Source of the DNA: Aedes albopictus
Lineage: Eukaryota > Arthropoda > Insecta > Diptera > Culicidae
DNA length: 64,000 nucleotides
Direction of reading: 5' to 3'
NCBI RefSeq assembly: GCF_035046485.1
Contig: NC_085136.1
Coordinates: 75,471,734 to 75,535,733 of the forward strand
Positions 1 through 11,720 of the stretch are shown here, piece by piece. The notes below the pieces were generated by a model that was not told the origin of the DNA, ran no database searches, and saw nothing but the letters and a program-made list of their open reading frames with translations. Each line of letters starts with the position of its first letter. Within the stretch, counting starts at the first letter, position 1. The translations under genes and the position numbers were made by a program.

Positions 1-690
1 ATTCTCTCATGGAATGGTTCAATAACACAAGTTTACAAAATAAAACGAAAGTCGTGAACTTCTGTCAACGACCAAAATTTTTGAAGCACAATTTAGTGCT
101 GATTTCGAAACCGACCTTCAAAAAATTTTAAGTAGAACAGTTTTTGAGTTTTAGCTCAATATCGAGTTTTGCAACTTTTCAAAATATGTAATTTACTAAA
201 ATTAAAATATATTGCGTTTCGTTCAACCAATTTGAAATCCTTTTCCATAAATTTAAAGCTGAATACAATACCATTCGATCATCTGAATACAGGTTTTACA
301 TCAGATTGATGAAATTCAAGATATTGGCTTGTTTTAGGGACGATCTCCTTAAATTTTAGCAAAATTCCCTAATTTTTTTGAAGAAATGTATTTTTTTCAA
401 TAAGAAAAAAACAACTTAAAAATTCTTTCTCGACGTTTATTTGACATATCATATTTGGGCGAGTTACAGTAAAAATTTCAGCTCAATCGGAGTATTGATT
501 ACGGAGAATGAAATGTTTGAAGTGAGCGACTTTGCATAAAAATAGAACAAAAACCGATTTCAAATCATCAGCCTTGTATGGAAAGTCGAAAAAAATTCCA
601 CTCATGATTCTACACCAAAAATGATCATCAGCTTACCGAGTTCAAAAATGCTGTAAACTAGTGTAATCGTCAACTGATAATAAGATAGAG
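1..690. other. AT-rich non-coding flank
   Basis: No open frame of note, no recognisable retrotransposon motif and no clear repeat structure is visible. The base composition is strongly AT-rich with many short A and T runs, as is usual for mosquito intergenic or intronic DNA. Confidence 0.5.
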
Positions 691-1314
691 TTAACCCTCT
701 AATACCCAACCCCGCCTTTAGACGGGGTATAGTTTGAGCCTTTTTGTAATTTTTGTTTCGTGGAAAATCAAAATTTTTATATTTTTAGCTGATATTAAGG
801 ACTGTTTTGTATATCTCAAAATGGTTTTTGATGTATTTTAAAGCGTATTTACATTTTCTAAAAATCATTGAAAAATTTATGTTTTAGTCACCTTTTAGAA
901 GTCATTGTTTATTTTGTATTGTTTCGCTACAATTAACATATTTTAAATTTTTCCCAAATCATTCTACCCTAGTTTAATAGTTTAAGGGAATCGAATACAC
1001 TCTAAAATTATTTTCCTTAAAATTACACGGAAAATAAAATTTTCAATGAAAAAAATTAAAAAGAAAAATATTTCAACAATAATCATAAAATCTCAAAATG
1101 TTTTCATCTCAAAAATTCCGTACCCCAAATAGGCTTCCAGGAAAAATATAAAAGTATGGGGATGTTCAAAAATAAAAATTAGAAAAATCAATAACTGAAA
1201 TTTACGAAATTGAGAATTAAAAAGAATCATCTTCCAAAACATGTTTAAATCGATTTTAGATGACGAAAAATGATATTTAGATCAAAATCAAAAATTTGGG
1301 TATTAGAGGGTTAA
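691..1314. mobile_element. TTAA-flanked MITE, piggyBac-like
   Basis: The first 19 bases (691-709, TTAACCCTCTAATACCCAA) are the perfect reverse complement of the last 19 (1296-1314). Both ends include TTAA followed inwards by CCC. piggyBac elements duplicate TTAA and their terminal repeats start CCC, so a non-autonomous piggyBac-type element of about 0.62 kb is the natural reading. There is no transposase frame. Assignment rests on ends and target site only. Confidence 0.75.
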
Positions 1315-1363
1315 TCGTAAAAGAAAGCCAAATTTCAGCTCTCAAGTGACAGAACTAGTCGGT

Positions 1364-1418
1364 GGTCCGTCTTACCCACCCGGTCCGTCTTACCCACCCG
1401 GTCCGTCTTACCCCCCCC
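1364..1418. repeat. 18-bp tandem repeat, three copies
   Basis: The unit GGTCCGTCTTACCCACCC occurs three times head to tail. The last copy runs into a C tract. No function is evident. Confidence 0.8.
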
Positions 1419-1731
1419 CTATCAACTGAACACTGCAATGACTGAATTCAAGTAACAATGTTAAGCTGGTGAAGCTCACGAAAGTCTTCACAGCCCCCAT
1501 AACCCCAAAGTTGAAGAATAGAGATTTTATGAAGGTTCGCTTTTTCCCATTACTTTGCATCTTTTTCCCTCTTCTCTCGGCCATATAGAACTCATGTATC
1601 ACATGTACATACCCATCGCTAGAACATAAACGGGTTGAAAAATCACAGTGTCATTCCACAGACAAACAGACGTTACTCTTAGAGGAAATTCATTAAAAGT
1701 TTTTGCCCGGTGTCATTTTCATGAGCACACT

Positions 1732-2037
1732 CCCAAGTAACACAGAAAACATCTTTTCAAATCCACATTTCCAAAGATGTATTGCTGTGTGCATTCGAAA
1801 TGCAAATATCAAATGCGGGAGCACCAAATGCGGTAAGATTTTTAACAAGTAACCCGATGTCAGTGGGAGCTTTTGAATCCTAGGTTGTTGGTGGTTTTGG
1901 CTATGGTTACTAAGTTGCCTTTGATAACACTGTGCTACCGCGTTTGGAGCGCATTTAGGCACCGTTTGCATCTTGAACGCACACAGCAATAATATAGATG
2001 TTATATATGAGTTCCAGAAAACATATTGTGTTATTTT
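1732..2037. mobile_element. TIR element (CCCAAGTAACAC family), short copy
   Basis: The left end CCCAAGTAACACAGAAAACA matches in reverse complement the right end of the larger element at 26537-28579. The right end near 2012-2037 (AGAAAACATATTGTGTTATT) is a diverged inverted copy. Internal blocks around TGCTGTGTGC (about 1783) and GCACACAGCA (about 1979) are also inverted. It looks like a 0.3-kb non-autonomous member of that family. The right boundary is approximate. Confidence 0.55.
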
Positions 2038-3249
2038 TTAGCTCTAATTTAGTTTTTCAAATACAAACAAAAAAATAATGTTTTTCGCTCATCGGTTTCA
2101 TCATATATAAAATTTCCTTTTAAAATACTTTTGTTTAACACTACTAGAGCATCATGACGAAAAAAAGATAGCAACAATTTTTTTTCCAGCATTCAACATA
2201 CACAATTTTAGATCTCTGTTCCGAAAGCGAGGCAAGAAAGACAGTTAGAACTCAATCGGCTATCCATCCGCATCAACAAGATATATCCGCACTATATCAA
2301 ACTATTTGGCATCGTTTGTCATCAATGTTGTGATTGGTACCTCTTGAAATGAACATTTTTAACACCACCGTCCTGTAGTGAACGTCTGCATCCATTTGTC
2401 AGTTTCACATGCTCTATCAGTAAGCTGGGCTTCCTTGTTCTGTTAGCCAGTTTCCCTATTATTTTGTTCCGTTGAATACATTTTCAGAAGCACTCTTGGA
2501 TTATTACGAATGCGTTAATGCATTGGAAATCCCACGGAAGCTGATAATACCGACAAGGATTTTAACCATCACAAAAGTAAACAACAATAGGGTCCTAAAA
2601 TTAAAGACGAAATTTCGCTTATATTGAATAATACGATCAAGCATGGTATTCTAATCCGAATTGTACTTTACTCGAACTTGAAAAACAAAGGAATAATGAG
2701 AAAATTCGAAATAAGTAAAATGGTAAATAGTTCTCCTTTGACATTTGAGGTCAACCTTGTGTGACTGAGCTCGACATTTTTCGCACTGGGATTTCAAAAA
2801 TGTTCCTATCTGACATACACGGTGAAAAAAAATCACTCAAAGTATGTGTTATAAGCTAGGGACGAGACAAAAGGCTAAAAAATAAAAATTATATATTTTC
2901 AACTACGGTTAATAAAAACGTCAAAAAATGAGTAAATATGTACTCTTGCACCATATATTGTGGTTTAAAACAAGAATCTCGATAGGACTTTAGGAGCCTA
3001 TTGTCAAGAATTGACAATAATACTTCGACATTTGACAGTCTAGCCTCATCAAAGAATAAGTTATAATTTAGTTATTTAAATGTTGTAAATGACGGTATTA
3101 AATCAAAATTAATACTTTCATGTGCGTATGTTGAAGAAATGTTATTCAGACGCATTATAAATGATGACGAAACACCTAACCAAAATTCATTGTTGGATTG
3201 CTGTCACAATGCATTTTGAACGTTATTTCAACTTTATTGCAAATCAAAG
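2038..3249. other. AT-rich non-coding stretch
   Basis: I see no gene, clear inverted repeat or retrotransposon motif here. Open frames are short and low in complexity. Confidence 0.45.
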
Positions 3250-3256
3250 CTTGTAG

Positions 3257-3346
3257 ACATGCCTGATTTGCACGGCGAACAAGGGCCACACGACGGGCGG
3301 GCCTAAATGTCCAGGCACGCGAGGAGGTCGAAGTTCCAAACGATAA
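3257..3346 (+). pseudogene. 3' end of R1-clade ORF1 (gag-like zinc knuckle)
   Basis: Reading from 3257 gives a short peptide containing CLICTANKGHTTGGPKC, which aligns with the third zinc knuckle of element C's ORF1 (CMIC...HPTGGPRC). Such knuckles bind nucleic acid in the ORF1 protein of R1-clade elements. The frame ends at TAA (3344-3346), whose last A is also the first base of the ORF2 start ATG (3346-3348), a TAATG overlap. Everything upstream in ORF1 is missing. Confidence 0.75.
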
Positions 3347-6300
3347 TGCAGGTTACACAACTAAACCTGAACCACTGTGAAGCCGCACAACAGTTGCTAT
3401 GGCAGTCAGTCTCGGAGTCAAGTACAGACATCGCACTTCTATCGGACCCATACCGCATCCCTCCCGATAACGGAAACTGGGTAGCGGATAAGGCCAAGCT
3501 AGCGGCGATCTGTACAACCGGTCGTTTTCCGGTCCAGGAAATAGTTTCCACGTCGCACGAGGGCTTCGCAATAGCGAAGATCAACGGGGTATACTACTGC
3601 AGTTGTTATGCCTCTCCCAGGTGGACGATAGACCAGTTCTCGTCTATGTTGGAATCGTTAACAAGCGCAATGGTGGGATTGAGTCCCGTGGTCATCGGTG
3701 GAGACTTCAACGCCTGGGCGATTGAGTGGGGTAGCCGCTTAACTAACGCGAGAGGTTGGGCCTTACTCGAAGCTATGGCTAGACTAAACGTGGACGTCGC
3801 GAACGTAGGCGACAAAAAAACCTACAGTAGGAATGGTGCAGAGTCCATCATTGATGTGACCTTCTGGAGCCCGGGTCTAAACCCTAGCTCGGACTGGAGG
3901 GTCGACGATGGATACACGCATAGTGACCATCTGGCGATTCGATACAGAGTGGAACACGGAGGAAGACGGCCACAGCCGAAGGTCATCGACCGTCATCGGG
4001 GATGGCTGACTTCGCGATTCGATAAGCCGGCATTTGTGGAGCGATTGTTTATGGAGAGTAACACCGACGATCTATCCAGCGATGATCTAGTCGGAACCCT
4101 AAGCCGTGCATGTGACGCCGCTATGCCAAGGCGATCCCTACCCAGAAATGGACGCAAACCGGTGTACTGGTGGTGTCCAGAAATCGCAGAACTCCGCGCA
4201 TCCTGTTTAAGAGCTACAAGGAGGATGCAGAGGGCTCGTTCCGATGAGGGTAGAATTGAACGAAGCGAGGCCTACAGGGCGGCTAAACTGGCACTGAATA
4301 AAGAGATTAAGACTCGTAAGCGGGCGTGCTTCGAAAATCTCTGCCAGGCAGCCAACAGGACCCCATGGGGTGATGCCTACAGAGTAGTCATGGCCAAAAC
4401 GAAGGGCGCGTCGGCACCCCCAGAACGCTCCCCAGAGATGCTGCAGAAGATCGTGGAAACGCTGTTCCCGCGCCACAATACAAGACCATGGGCCCCCGTT
4501 CCCTATAGCCAAACCGGCCATAACGAGGTAGCCCCGGTGACGAACGACGAACTCATTGCAATAGCGAAGTCGCTTAAGTTGAACAAGGCTCCGGGTCCGG
4601 ACGGTATCCCGACATTAGCCATCAAGACGGCCATCGAGGCTAAGCCTGACATGTTCAGAATGGCTATGCAGATATGCCTAGACAGAGGCGAATTTCCGGA
4701 GAGGTGGAAAAGGCAAAGATTGGTTCTACTACCCAAACCCGGGAAGCCACCTGGCGACCCGTCGGCATACAGACCTATCTGCCTGCTGGACACCGCCGGA
4801 AAACTGTTGGAACGGATCATTCTGTCGAGGCTGATGGTCTATACCGAGAAACCCGATGACTCTGGTCTCTCGGATAACCAGTTCGGCATCCGGAAGGGTC
4901 GATCGACGGTGGACGCTATTAGGGCTGTAACCAAAACGGCCGAAATAGCGCTCCAAAAGAAGCAAACAGGAATCCGCTATTGCGCGATCGTCACGCTGGA
5001 CGTTAAGAATGCGTTCAACAGCGTCAGCTGGACCGCCATTGCATTGAGTGCGCAATACACCACCTAGGAGTCCCGGTTAGCCTATGCCGGATATTGGAGA
5101 GCTACTTCCAGAATAGAGTGCTAATCTATGACACCGAGGAAGGCGAGAGGAGCTACAACATCACCGCAGGGGTACCGCAGGGGTACCGCAGGGGTCCATC
5201 TTGGGCCCGGTACTATGGAACGCGGCGTATGATGGCGTATTGAGGCTCAAACTTCCACCGGGCGTAAAGCTGGTCGGCTTCGCCGATGATGTTTCCCCTC
5301 GTGGTATATGGCGAGTCGATAGAGGAAGTGGAACTGACAGCAACTCACGCAATTGGCATAGTGGAGGATTGGATGAGGTCGAGACATTCGGCACTCGCGC
5401 ACCACAAAACGGAGGTGGTGGTGGTAAACAACCGCAAGTCTGAACAGCAGGCAGTGGTCACCACAGGTGGATGCACGATCAACTCTAAGCGCTCACTGAA
5501 GCAATTGGGGGTCATGATCGACGATAAGCTGAAATTCGGAAGCCACGTAGAATATGCCTGCAAAAGGGCAAGCATGGCGATAATGGCATTGTCAAAGATA
5601 ATGTCAAACAGCTCGGCAATAGTCTCGAGTAAGCGTAAGCTGCTCGCGGCAGTTTAGCGGTCTCCATACTACGGTATGGCGCCGCTGCATGGTCGAAGGC
5701 GCTAGTGGTTAACCGAAACGTGAAGCGACTTGAGAGTACCCACAGGCTGATGTGCCTTAGGGTGGTGAGCGCATACCGCACGGTCTCAAATGACGCGGTA
5801 TGTGTGCTAGCGGGCATGATGCCCATAGCTTTAGTGGTGGCAGAGGATGAACAATGCTTCGAGCGACGCGGCATAAGAGGCGCGAGGCGTATCGCCAGAA
5901 CCTCGTCTATGCTGAAGTGGCAGAGCGTATGGGATTCCTCCAGCAAGGGTAGATGGACACATAGGCTCATACCGAGCGTGTCCAAGTGGACGAGCAGGCC
6001 CCATGGCGAGGGGAATTTTCAGTTGACTCAATTTCTGTCAGGCCATGGGTGCTTTAGGTGGTATCTGCACAGATTCGGACACGCAGGCTCCCCCGCATGT
6101 CCGGAGTGTGCAGACTGCGACGAGACCGCGGAGCATGTGCTCTTTGAATGTCCACGTTTCGTGGAGCAAAGGTCGAGTATGCAGGAGGTATGCGGTAGAG
6201 ATATCACACCTGACAACATTGTTGAAAGGATGTGTATGGGGGCGGACAAGTGGGACTCCGTTACTTCCACGGTTTCTCGAATCGTACTTGAACTACAGAG

Positions 6301-6361
6301 TAAATGGCGAGCCGAACAACAGCTAGTTGAGTTGGCCCCCCTTCCCCATCCAGGAACATGA
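3346..6361 (+). pseudogene. R1-clade ORF2: endonuclease, reverse transcriptase, C-terminal zinc motif
   Basis: Codes for the enzyme that nicks target DNA and reverse-transcribes the element RNA. An APE-type endonuclease comes first: QLNLNH near the start, GGDFNAW near residue 117, and SDHLA near 192. The RT follows, with PGPDGIP, RPICLLDTAGK, the PQGSILGP block and FADD at 5279-5290. The C-terminal cysteine-histidine motif CPEC...HVLFEC is near 6093-6153. It is broken. The first frame stops at 5065-5067. An 11-bp unit, GGTACCGCAGG, is duplicated at about 5168-5190 beside the PQG block and shifts frame. Another shift follows FADD, and a stop lies at 5656-5658. I chose the 3346 start because it overlaps the ORF1 stop and because R1-type homology begins there; an ATG 13 codons upstream (3307) is also open. 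Confidence 0.85.
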
Positions 6362-6620
6362 GTTCAACGGGTAGTCTAAGTACTAGCCAGGACCCGAGCC
6401 TCCAGGGGAGAGTGAACAACTTAAGGCGGTAGCTGGTGGAACGCTTACTATTAGAGTGTACTCATGTACGGTCCCCCCCTTCTTGAAGTCATCCCTAACG
6501 GGCGTACCGCGAAGGTAAGGAAGAGAGAGAATGAGTTTTTAGTGGGTCGATCCCCACATCACCCGAGGAACCACCTCTTGGGTATCTGTTGCAGATTTTC
6601 TCATTCTATAAAAAAAAAAA
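6362..6620 (+). other. 3' UTR of element A
   Basis: Non-coding sequence from the ORF2 stop to an A tract. The block ACGGGCGTACCGCG (about 6499) is shared with the 3' UTR of element D, in inverse orientation near 9752-9766. Transposition machinery of this clade recognises its own 3' end. Confidence 0.65.
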
Positions 6621-6817
6621 TACATGAATGACTCTTCACATTACAGTACCGTTCACAAATATCAATACGTGTACTTTATGAAACAAAAATGTGAAATAAA
6701 TTGACATTTAGTATTTTCATTCGTTATCCGATTGATCTAAATAAATTACGTAAAAAAAAACAAGATAATATTTCATTTATTGGTTTAACGTCATTTGTAC
6801 AAAGTTATCCTTTAACA

Positions 6818-7838
6818 CAGCGGTTTCAGATCGTGCACCGCGGTGCACTTGGTGCACCGCGAAGCAATGACAAGTGCACCGCAGCACTTCAGGAAAGTCT
6901 TGCGTATTTAAATTTATATTCATTACACATCTCATGACAAATTATTCGAGTTAATTAGAACAACTGAATTATTGAAAGGCGCTCCAAGGGATTGAGAGCA
7001 AAATTTTCATTTTTTCCAGCCGGCTTGTCAACCTTGAATCCAGCAAACACCGTTTCAGATATTCGCGAAGAATCATGAAACAAGTCTGCCAAAACTTTCC
7101 TAATAAATGTTAAATTTTTCCAAGAACTCGTAAATGAAAAGGCATTTCAAATGTATCTTTAATTATTATGCTAAACAGTTCTCAGAAGAAATCTTACTAA
7201 TATTTCTGTGGCTTTGCTTGATACCAGAGAAGGGATCAATCGAAATCAGTTAACCAGGAATTCTACTGTTAACGTGCTTATAATTTTCATATAAATTTCC
7301 TTTCGAATTGACAAGAGTGCCTGGAAGGAATTTATCAAAAAATATTGTCAATATGTATATGCCAAGTTTCTGAAAATAAACCTTCCAAGTCTCTTGCAAG
7401 AAATTTTTAAGAAATTCAGTAAAAGTCTTGGAAAAACGTCTATTAAAAAAACACACTAGAAATAATACAGTAGTTTTCGAAGGACTTAACCGAGGTTCTT
7501 GAAAACAAAATAGCATTAATTCGGCTCAAGATTTCATTCAGCATTTATTTATAAAGATCTTGTCTGAAATTTTCCAAAAACATTCTGAGCAAGAAATATT
7601 CCGAGTCGAATAACTATGTCACATCATAGACATATACACTCCGATAGTGAGGAAAAAACGTCAGACAGTGGCGAAAAAAAATAATGACGAGTACATACGC
7701 CCCTTGGAATTGCTATGAAAAATTCGACAGTTTTTTTTTTGACGAATTTGAAAATTTGAAACAATAATGAACATGTGCACCGTGGAGTAATTTATTTCCA
7801 AAAAGTGCACCGCGAGCCGAAATGCCTGAAAACCCCTG
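6818..7838. mobile_element. hAT-like non-autonomous element with GTGCACCGCG subterminal repeats
   Basis: Ends are CAGCGGTTTCAG on the left and, in inverse orientation, CAGGGGTTTTCAGG on the right. TTTAACA flanks both sides (6811-6817 and 7839-7845), a seven-of-eight match to the 8-bp duplication expected of hAT elements. Subterminal copies of GTGCACCGCG occur at the left (about 6834-6885) and right (about 7773-7814); subterminal motifs of this kind are often transposase binding sites. The interior is AT-rich with no transposase frame. Confidence 0.7.
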
Positions 7839-7845
7839 TTTAACA

Positions 7846-8389
7846 TAATGATGACATAACATGGTTCTGATTTTTCGCGGACGCATCCATTGCGTAAAAA
7901 TTGAACTTAGTGCTTATGTAACACTTTTAATGATAACGGAATTTCATTTGAGGCATTATCAGTAATAGTCCTCTTGTCTCGTAAGTTTAGTTGAAATTGT
8001 GCTTGCCACAGTTTATAACACTTTGAACGGCACTGTAAGTATTTCGTCCGAGCTGCCATGTTGCTTTTTAATGTAAGATCGCAATTCATCTTCACAAAGC
8101 TGTATTTTTTGGTTGAATAATGATGGGTTTTTAATTCAAATCACTGGTGCCTAATTTACTGGTTAGTAAAAATGATGGTTTCACGATAAATTTTGAATCG
8201 CACATAAAACATCACTATCATTCCTGAGCAATCCCCATTTCTGTGTTTTATCTGAATAATTTAGAAGCTATGGAAGCCATGAATTAGAAAATATGCCTTG
8301 TGTTGAAGAAATAAAATTTATCCATGGAAATAGTTTGTTTTATTTTTTTTTCTGACAACTTTTCGCTTTACATTGGTTTTCATCTTCTA
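7846..8389. other. AT-rich non-coding stretch
   Basis: No gene, repeat boundary or RNA motif could be recognised here. Confidence 0.4.
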
Positions 8390-8789
8390 AGTTTGTTATG
8401 AATGTTAGTTATATCACTTAAAATAAGCTGAATCTCAACATATGCGTATGGTATGGTATTATAAGTGTATTATTTAAGTTATATTTCTTACAAGTAGCTT
8501 AAGTTCAACTTATAAATACGTTTGCATTATAAATGAATTTTGCAAGTTTTTATTGTTGACATATAATTAAAATATAACAATTTACGGCACGGCAAACGTC
8601 ACTTTTAGTCCTATAAGTGTAATTGAATACATCTTATGTAACCTAAAAGATGTTTTATAAACCGCCATTTTTTGCGCTGTTTTGATTATATAGGTGTTCG
8701 AAATTAAGTAAATACAACAAGAAAAATACTTCTGAATAAGTATTATAAGTGAATTTTTAACTTTTATGTAACAAGTTGTGTTACTTGAG
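8390..8789 (-). mobile_element. TIR element fragment, same family as 26537-28579
   Basis: From about 8606 to 8789 the sequence is the reverse complement of the first about 190 bases of the element at 26537, including GCGCTGTTTTGAT beside the inverse of AATGGCGG. It finishes GTGTTACTTGAG, against GTGTTACTTGGG expected. The inner limit, set here at 8390 from similar AAGTTATA-rich sequence, is uncertain, and no opposite end was found. Confidence 0.6.
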
Positions 8790-9136
8790 CTGCCACCTGT
8801 TGGTAGAACCGCGCGCGACACTGTCGGCCATGATGGATTTCGATTTGACGTTTTGCTGACACGCACACTACTACACAAATTGCCTGTAATTTTCGTTTGC
8901 ATCATTCAGCAACGTGTACACTGGCAAACGTCAAAACGATCGAACACTAGCGCATCTGGTGGAACAATCGCGCAAATCAAATGAAATTTGAATTGATCCT
9001 TAAATGCATGTACCAAGCCGTTTTGAAGAGTGTTACGTCTGTTTGTCTGTGGTCAATCTATCAGATAACGCCTACGAGCTATGCTATCAAGCGAACTGTG
9101 TCACATTATCTTCAGAGTAATAAAAACATTTATCTT

Positions 9137-9531
9137 TCAACTTACGCCTGGCATCCACGCACCGTTGTGTGAACCCTCTGCCAACCATATCCTAACAACA
9201 CTCCGACATCCCGCATGAATTTGTGCAGACGCAGAGGTATATTCGGTCTGCTGCAGATACAAACGATTGTAATCATCACTTGCCTTACCCACATTGACCT
9301 GCAATCTGACGTAGCAGGCACCATTGTCGCCCAAAAATCAATAGCACTCACACACTGAAGATCCCCGCTTAGTCGCCGGCAGATATCTTCGCAATGGTTC
9401 CTTGTGTGAGTGTAGCTGGTCTGGCGATACTGAAGTAGCTTCCACGGGCAGTCAATCAAGTTCAAGCTCAAGTTTGCAAACGTATAATAAAAACGTTCTT
9501 TTAGAATATTTATCCGCGAAAAATTGCTCAA
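9137..9531 (-). other. Possible decayed coding fragment, unidentified
   Basis: Two overlapping minus-strand frames look more protein-like than their surroundings. One runs from about 9531 and contains HCEDICRRLSGDLQC; the other, below about 9334, contains GDNGACYVRLQVNVGKASDD. Together they could be one cysteine-containing protein broken by a frameshift near 9335, or chance. I do not recognise a family and no splice sites were assigned. Confidence 0.2.
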
Positions 9532-9663
9532 ACTTTTTTTTTCCTTTTTCGTACATTGAGTGTACTGGAAAGGCTATATGTTCACTCCAAAATTGACAAT
9601 TTGATAGAATCCTCGGAGGGGCGAGACACATGTACCAATCGACTCTGTTTGACGAATAAAGGT

Positions 9664-11720
9664 GATGTCTTTTTTTATAGAATAAGGAAATCTGTTGGTT
9701 AGCAACACCGTAGAAAAACCTCATTCTGCACTATCTGAACTTGCTCCGCGGTTCGCCCGTAAGGGATTACTTCGTAGAGGGGGGGGGCGTACTTTCGCGC
9801 TCTCACTATCAAACGTCAGCCATCACATACAGCTGTTCTCTAGGGGGTCAACTCGACTAACTGTTGACTCCCGTACAAATCCACTCCCGTAAAAATCCTC
9901 TCTATTATGTTTTCGGGAGTAGTATTCCTACCGCATACCTCTAACATGCTCGACCTCTGCTCCGCGAAACGCGGGCATTCGAAGAGCACATGTTCCGCCG
10001 TTTCCGCCCTGTTTGCACACTCCGGACATGAGGGTAAATCTGCATGCCCGAACCTGTGCAAGTACCACCTAAAGCACCCATGGCCCGACAGGAATTGTGT
10101 CAGGTAAAGGTTCACTTCGCAATGTGGCCTACACGTCCACCGGGACACGCTCGGTATGAGCCTGTGTGTCCACCTACCCTTGGTTGAAGAGTCCCAGACT
10201 CTCTGCCATTTCACCATGGACGAAGTTCTGGCGTTTCGTCGCGCACCTCTAGTACCTCTTTCATCGTAGCACTCAACATTCTCGGCCAACACCAGTGCTA
10301 TCGGCATCATGCCCGCTAGCACGCATACCGCGTCTTTCGAGACGGTCCGGTATGTACTGGCCACCCTAAGGCACATTAACCTATGTGTACTCTCTAGTCG
10401 GCCAACATTCCTCTTCACTTTGAGCGCGTTAGGCCATGCGACGGCGCCATACCGTAGTATGGACACCGCTACTGACGCGAGCAGCTTTCGCTTACTCGAG
10501 ACAACTGCCGAACTGTTTGACATCATCCTAGATAATGCCGTAACCGCTACGCTCGCCCTCTTACAAGCATACTCGACATAACTACTGACGCTCAACTTGT
10601 CGTCGACCATGACTCCAAGAAGCTTCAGTGAGCGACAAGACTCGATCGAGCACCCGCCCGTGGTGACCACTGCCTGTTGTGCAGACTTACGGTTGTTCAC
10701 CACCACCACCTCCGTCTTGTGATGTGCGAGTGTCAGTTGCCTCGACCTCATCCAGCCTTCCACTATGTCAATCGCATGCGCTGCCGTCAATTCCACCTCT
10801 TCGACCGACTTACCGTATATCACCAGGGTAATGTCGTCAACAAAGCCAACCAACTTTTCTTCCGGCGGTAGTGCTAGCCTCAATACGCCGTCGTATGCCG
10901 CGTTCCACAGTATCGGGCCCAAGATGGATCCGCGGTGACATTGTACTGTTTTTGGCCTTCCTCGGTGTCGTAAATCAGCACCCTGTTCTGGAAGTAGCTT
11001 CCCAGAATACGCCTTAGGCAAGCCGAGACACCTAAGCGAGTTATGGCGCTCTCTATGGCGGCCCAGCTTACACTATTCAAGGCGTTTCTAACGTCTAGCG
11101 TGACGATCGCGCAGTACTCTTTTTCTGCAGCGCAACTTCGGCCAATCCAGTCACTGACCTAATGGCATCCACTGTCGATCTACCTTTGCGAAACCCAAAC
11201 TGTCTGTCTGATAGCCCCGCGTTGTCCGTCCTCTCGGTATATAGACCAATAACCTAGACAGAATGATCCACTCTAGGAGTTTCCCGGCCGTGTCTAAAAG
11301 GCAAATTGGTCTATAAACTGACGGGTTGCCTGGTGGCTTCCCGTGCTTGGGCAATAGAACCAATTTTTGCATTTTCCACCTATCCAGAAACTCGCCTCTA
11401 TCCAGGCATCTCTAAATAGCCAATCTGACCATGTCAGGGCTAGTTTTGATGGCTACTTTAATAGCCACCGTCGGAATGCCATTCGGGCCCGGGGTCTTGT
11501 TCAGCTTAAAAAAATTCGCAATTGCGGCTAACTCGTCATTCGTCACTGGGGGAACCTCACTCGGACCAGGATGGTCTTGCAGTGTGGGTACACGTGGTCT
11601 TACCTCGTGGTGCGGGAACAACGTTTCCACAATCCTCTGCAGCATCGCGGGAGAGCGTTCCGGTGGTGCAGATGTGCCATTCGTTTTGCACATGACTACC
11701 CGGTATTGGGGCAGCAGGGA
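9664..11720 (-). mobile_element. Element D: R1-clade retrotransposon, 5' truncated, minus strand
   Basis: Read on the minus strand, the element enters at the endonuclease-RT linker (about 11712) and ends with an ATTCTATAAAAAAAA tail at about 9672-9664. It is close to element A in sequence, including the 3' UTR. Its truncated 5' end lies directly beside the 5' UTR of element C, so the two are head to head. Confidence 0.75.
9840..11720 (-). pseudogene. R1-clade ORF2, RT and C-terminal region
   Basis: The most intact part, 11021-9840, is 393 codons: SILGPILWNAAYDG, then FVDD at 10844-10833 where element A has FADD, NNRKSAQQA, the thumb region with ECPRF and paired cysteines, and the stop at 9842-9840. 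Upstream pieces in shifted frames carry RPICLLDTAGK (near 11300) and NKTPGPNGIP (near 11490). At least three frame breaks or stops separate them, so no full enzyme can be made. FVDD keeps both catalytic aspartates. Confidence 0.8.

Larger units (their letters stand above)
3250..6620 (+). mobile_element. Element A: 5'-truncated R1-clade non-LTR retrotransposon
   Basis: The span contains the last codons of a zinc-knuckle ORF1, an endonuclease-reverse transcriptase ORF2 and a 3' UTR ending in TCTATAAAAAAAAAA. Element D (minus strand) ends in a very similar ATTCTATAAAAAAAA, which supports the 3' boundary. The 5' edge lies just before the surviving ORF1 codons; an in-frame stop at 3254-3256 marks where element sequence starts. 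Loss of the 5' end is typical of incomplete reverse transcription from the 3' end. No target-site duplication could be fixed. Confidence 0.8.
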
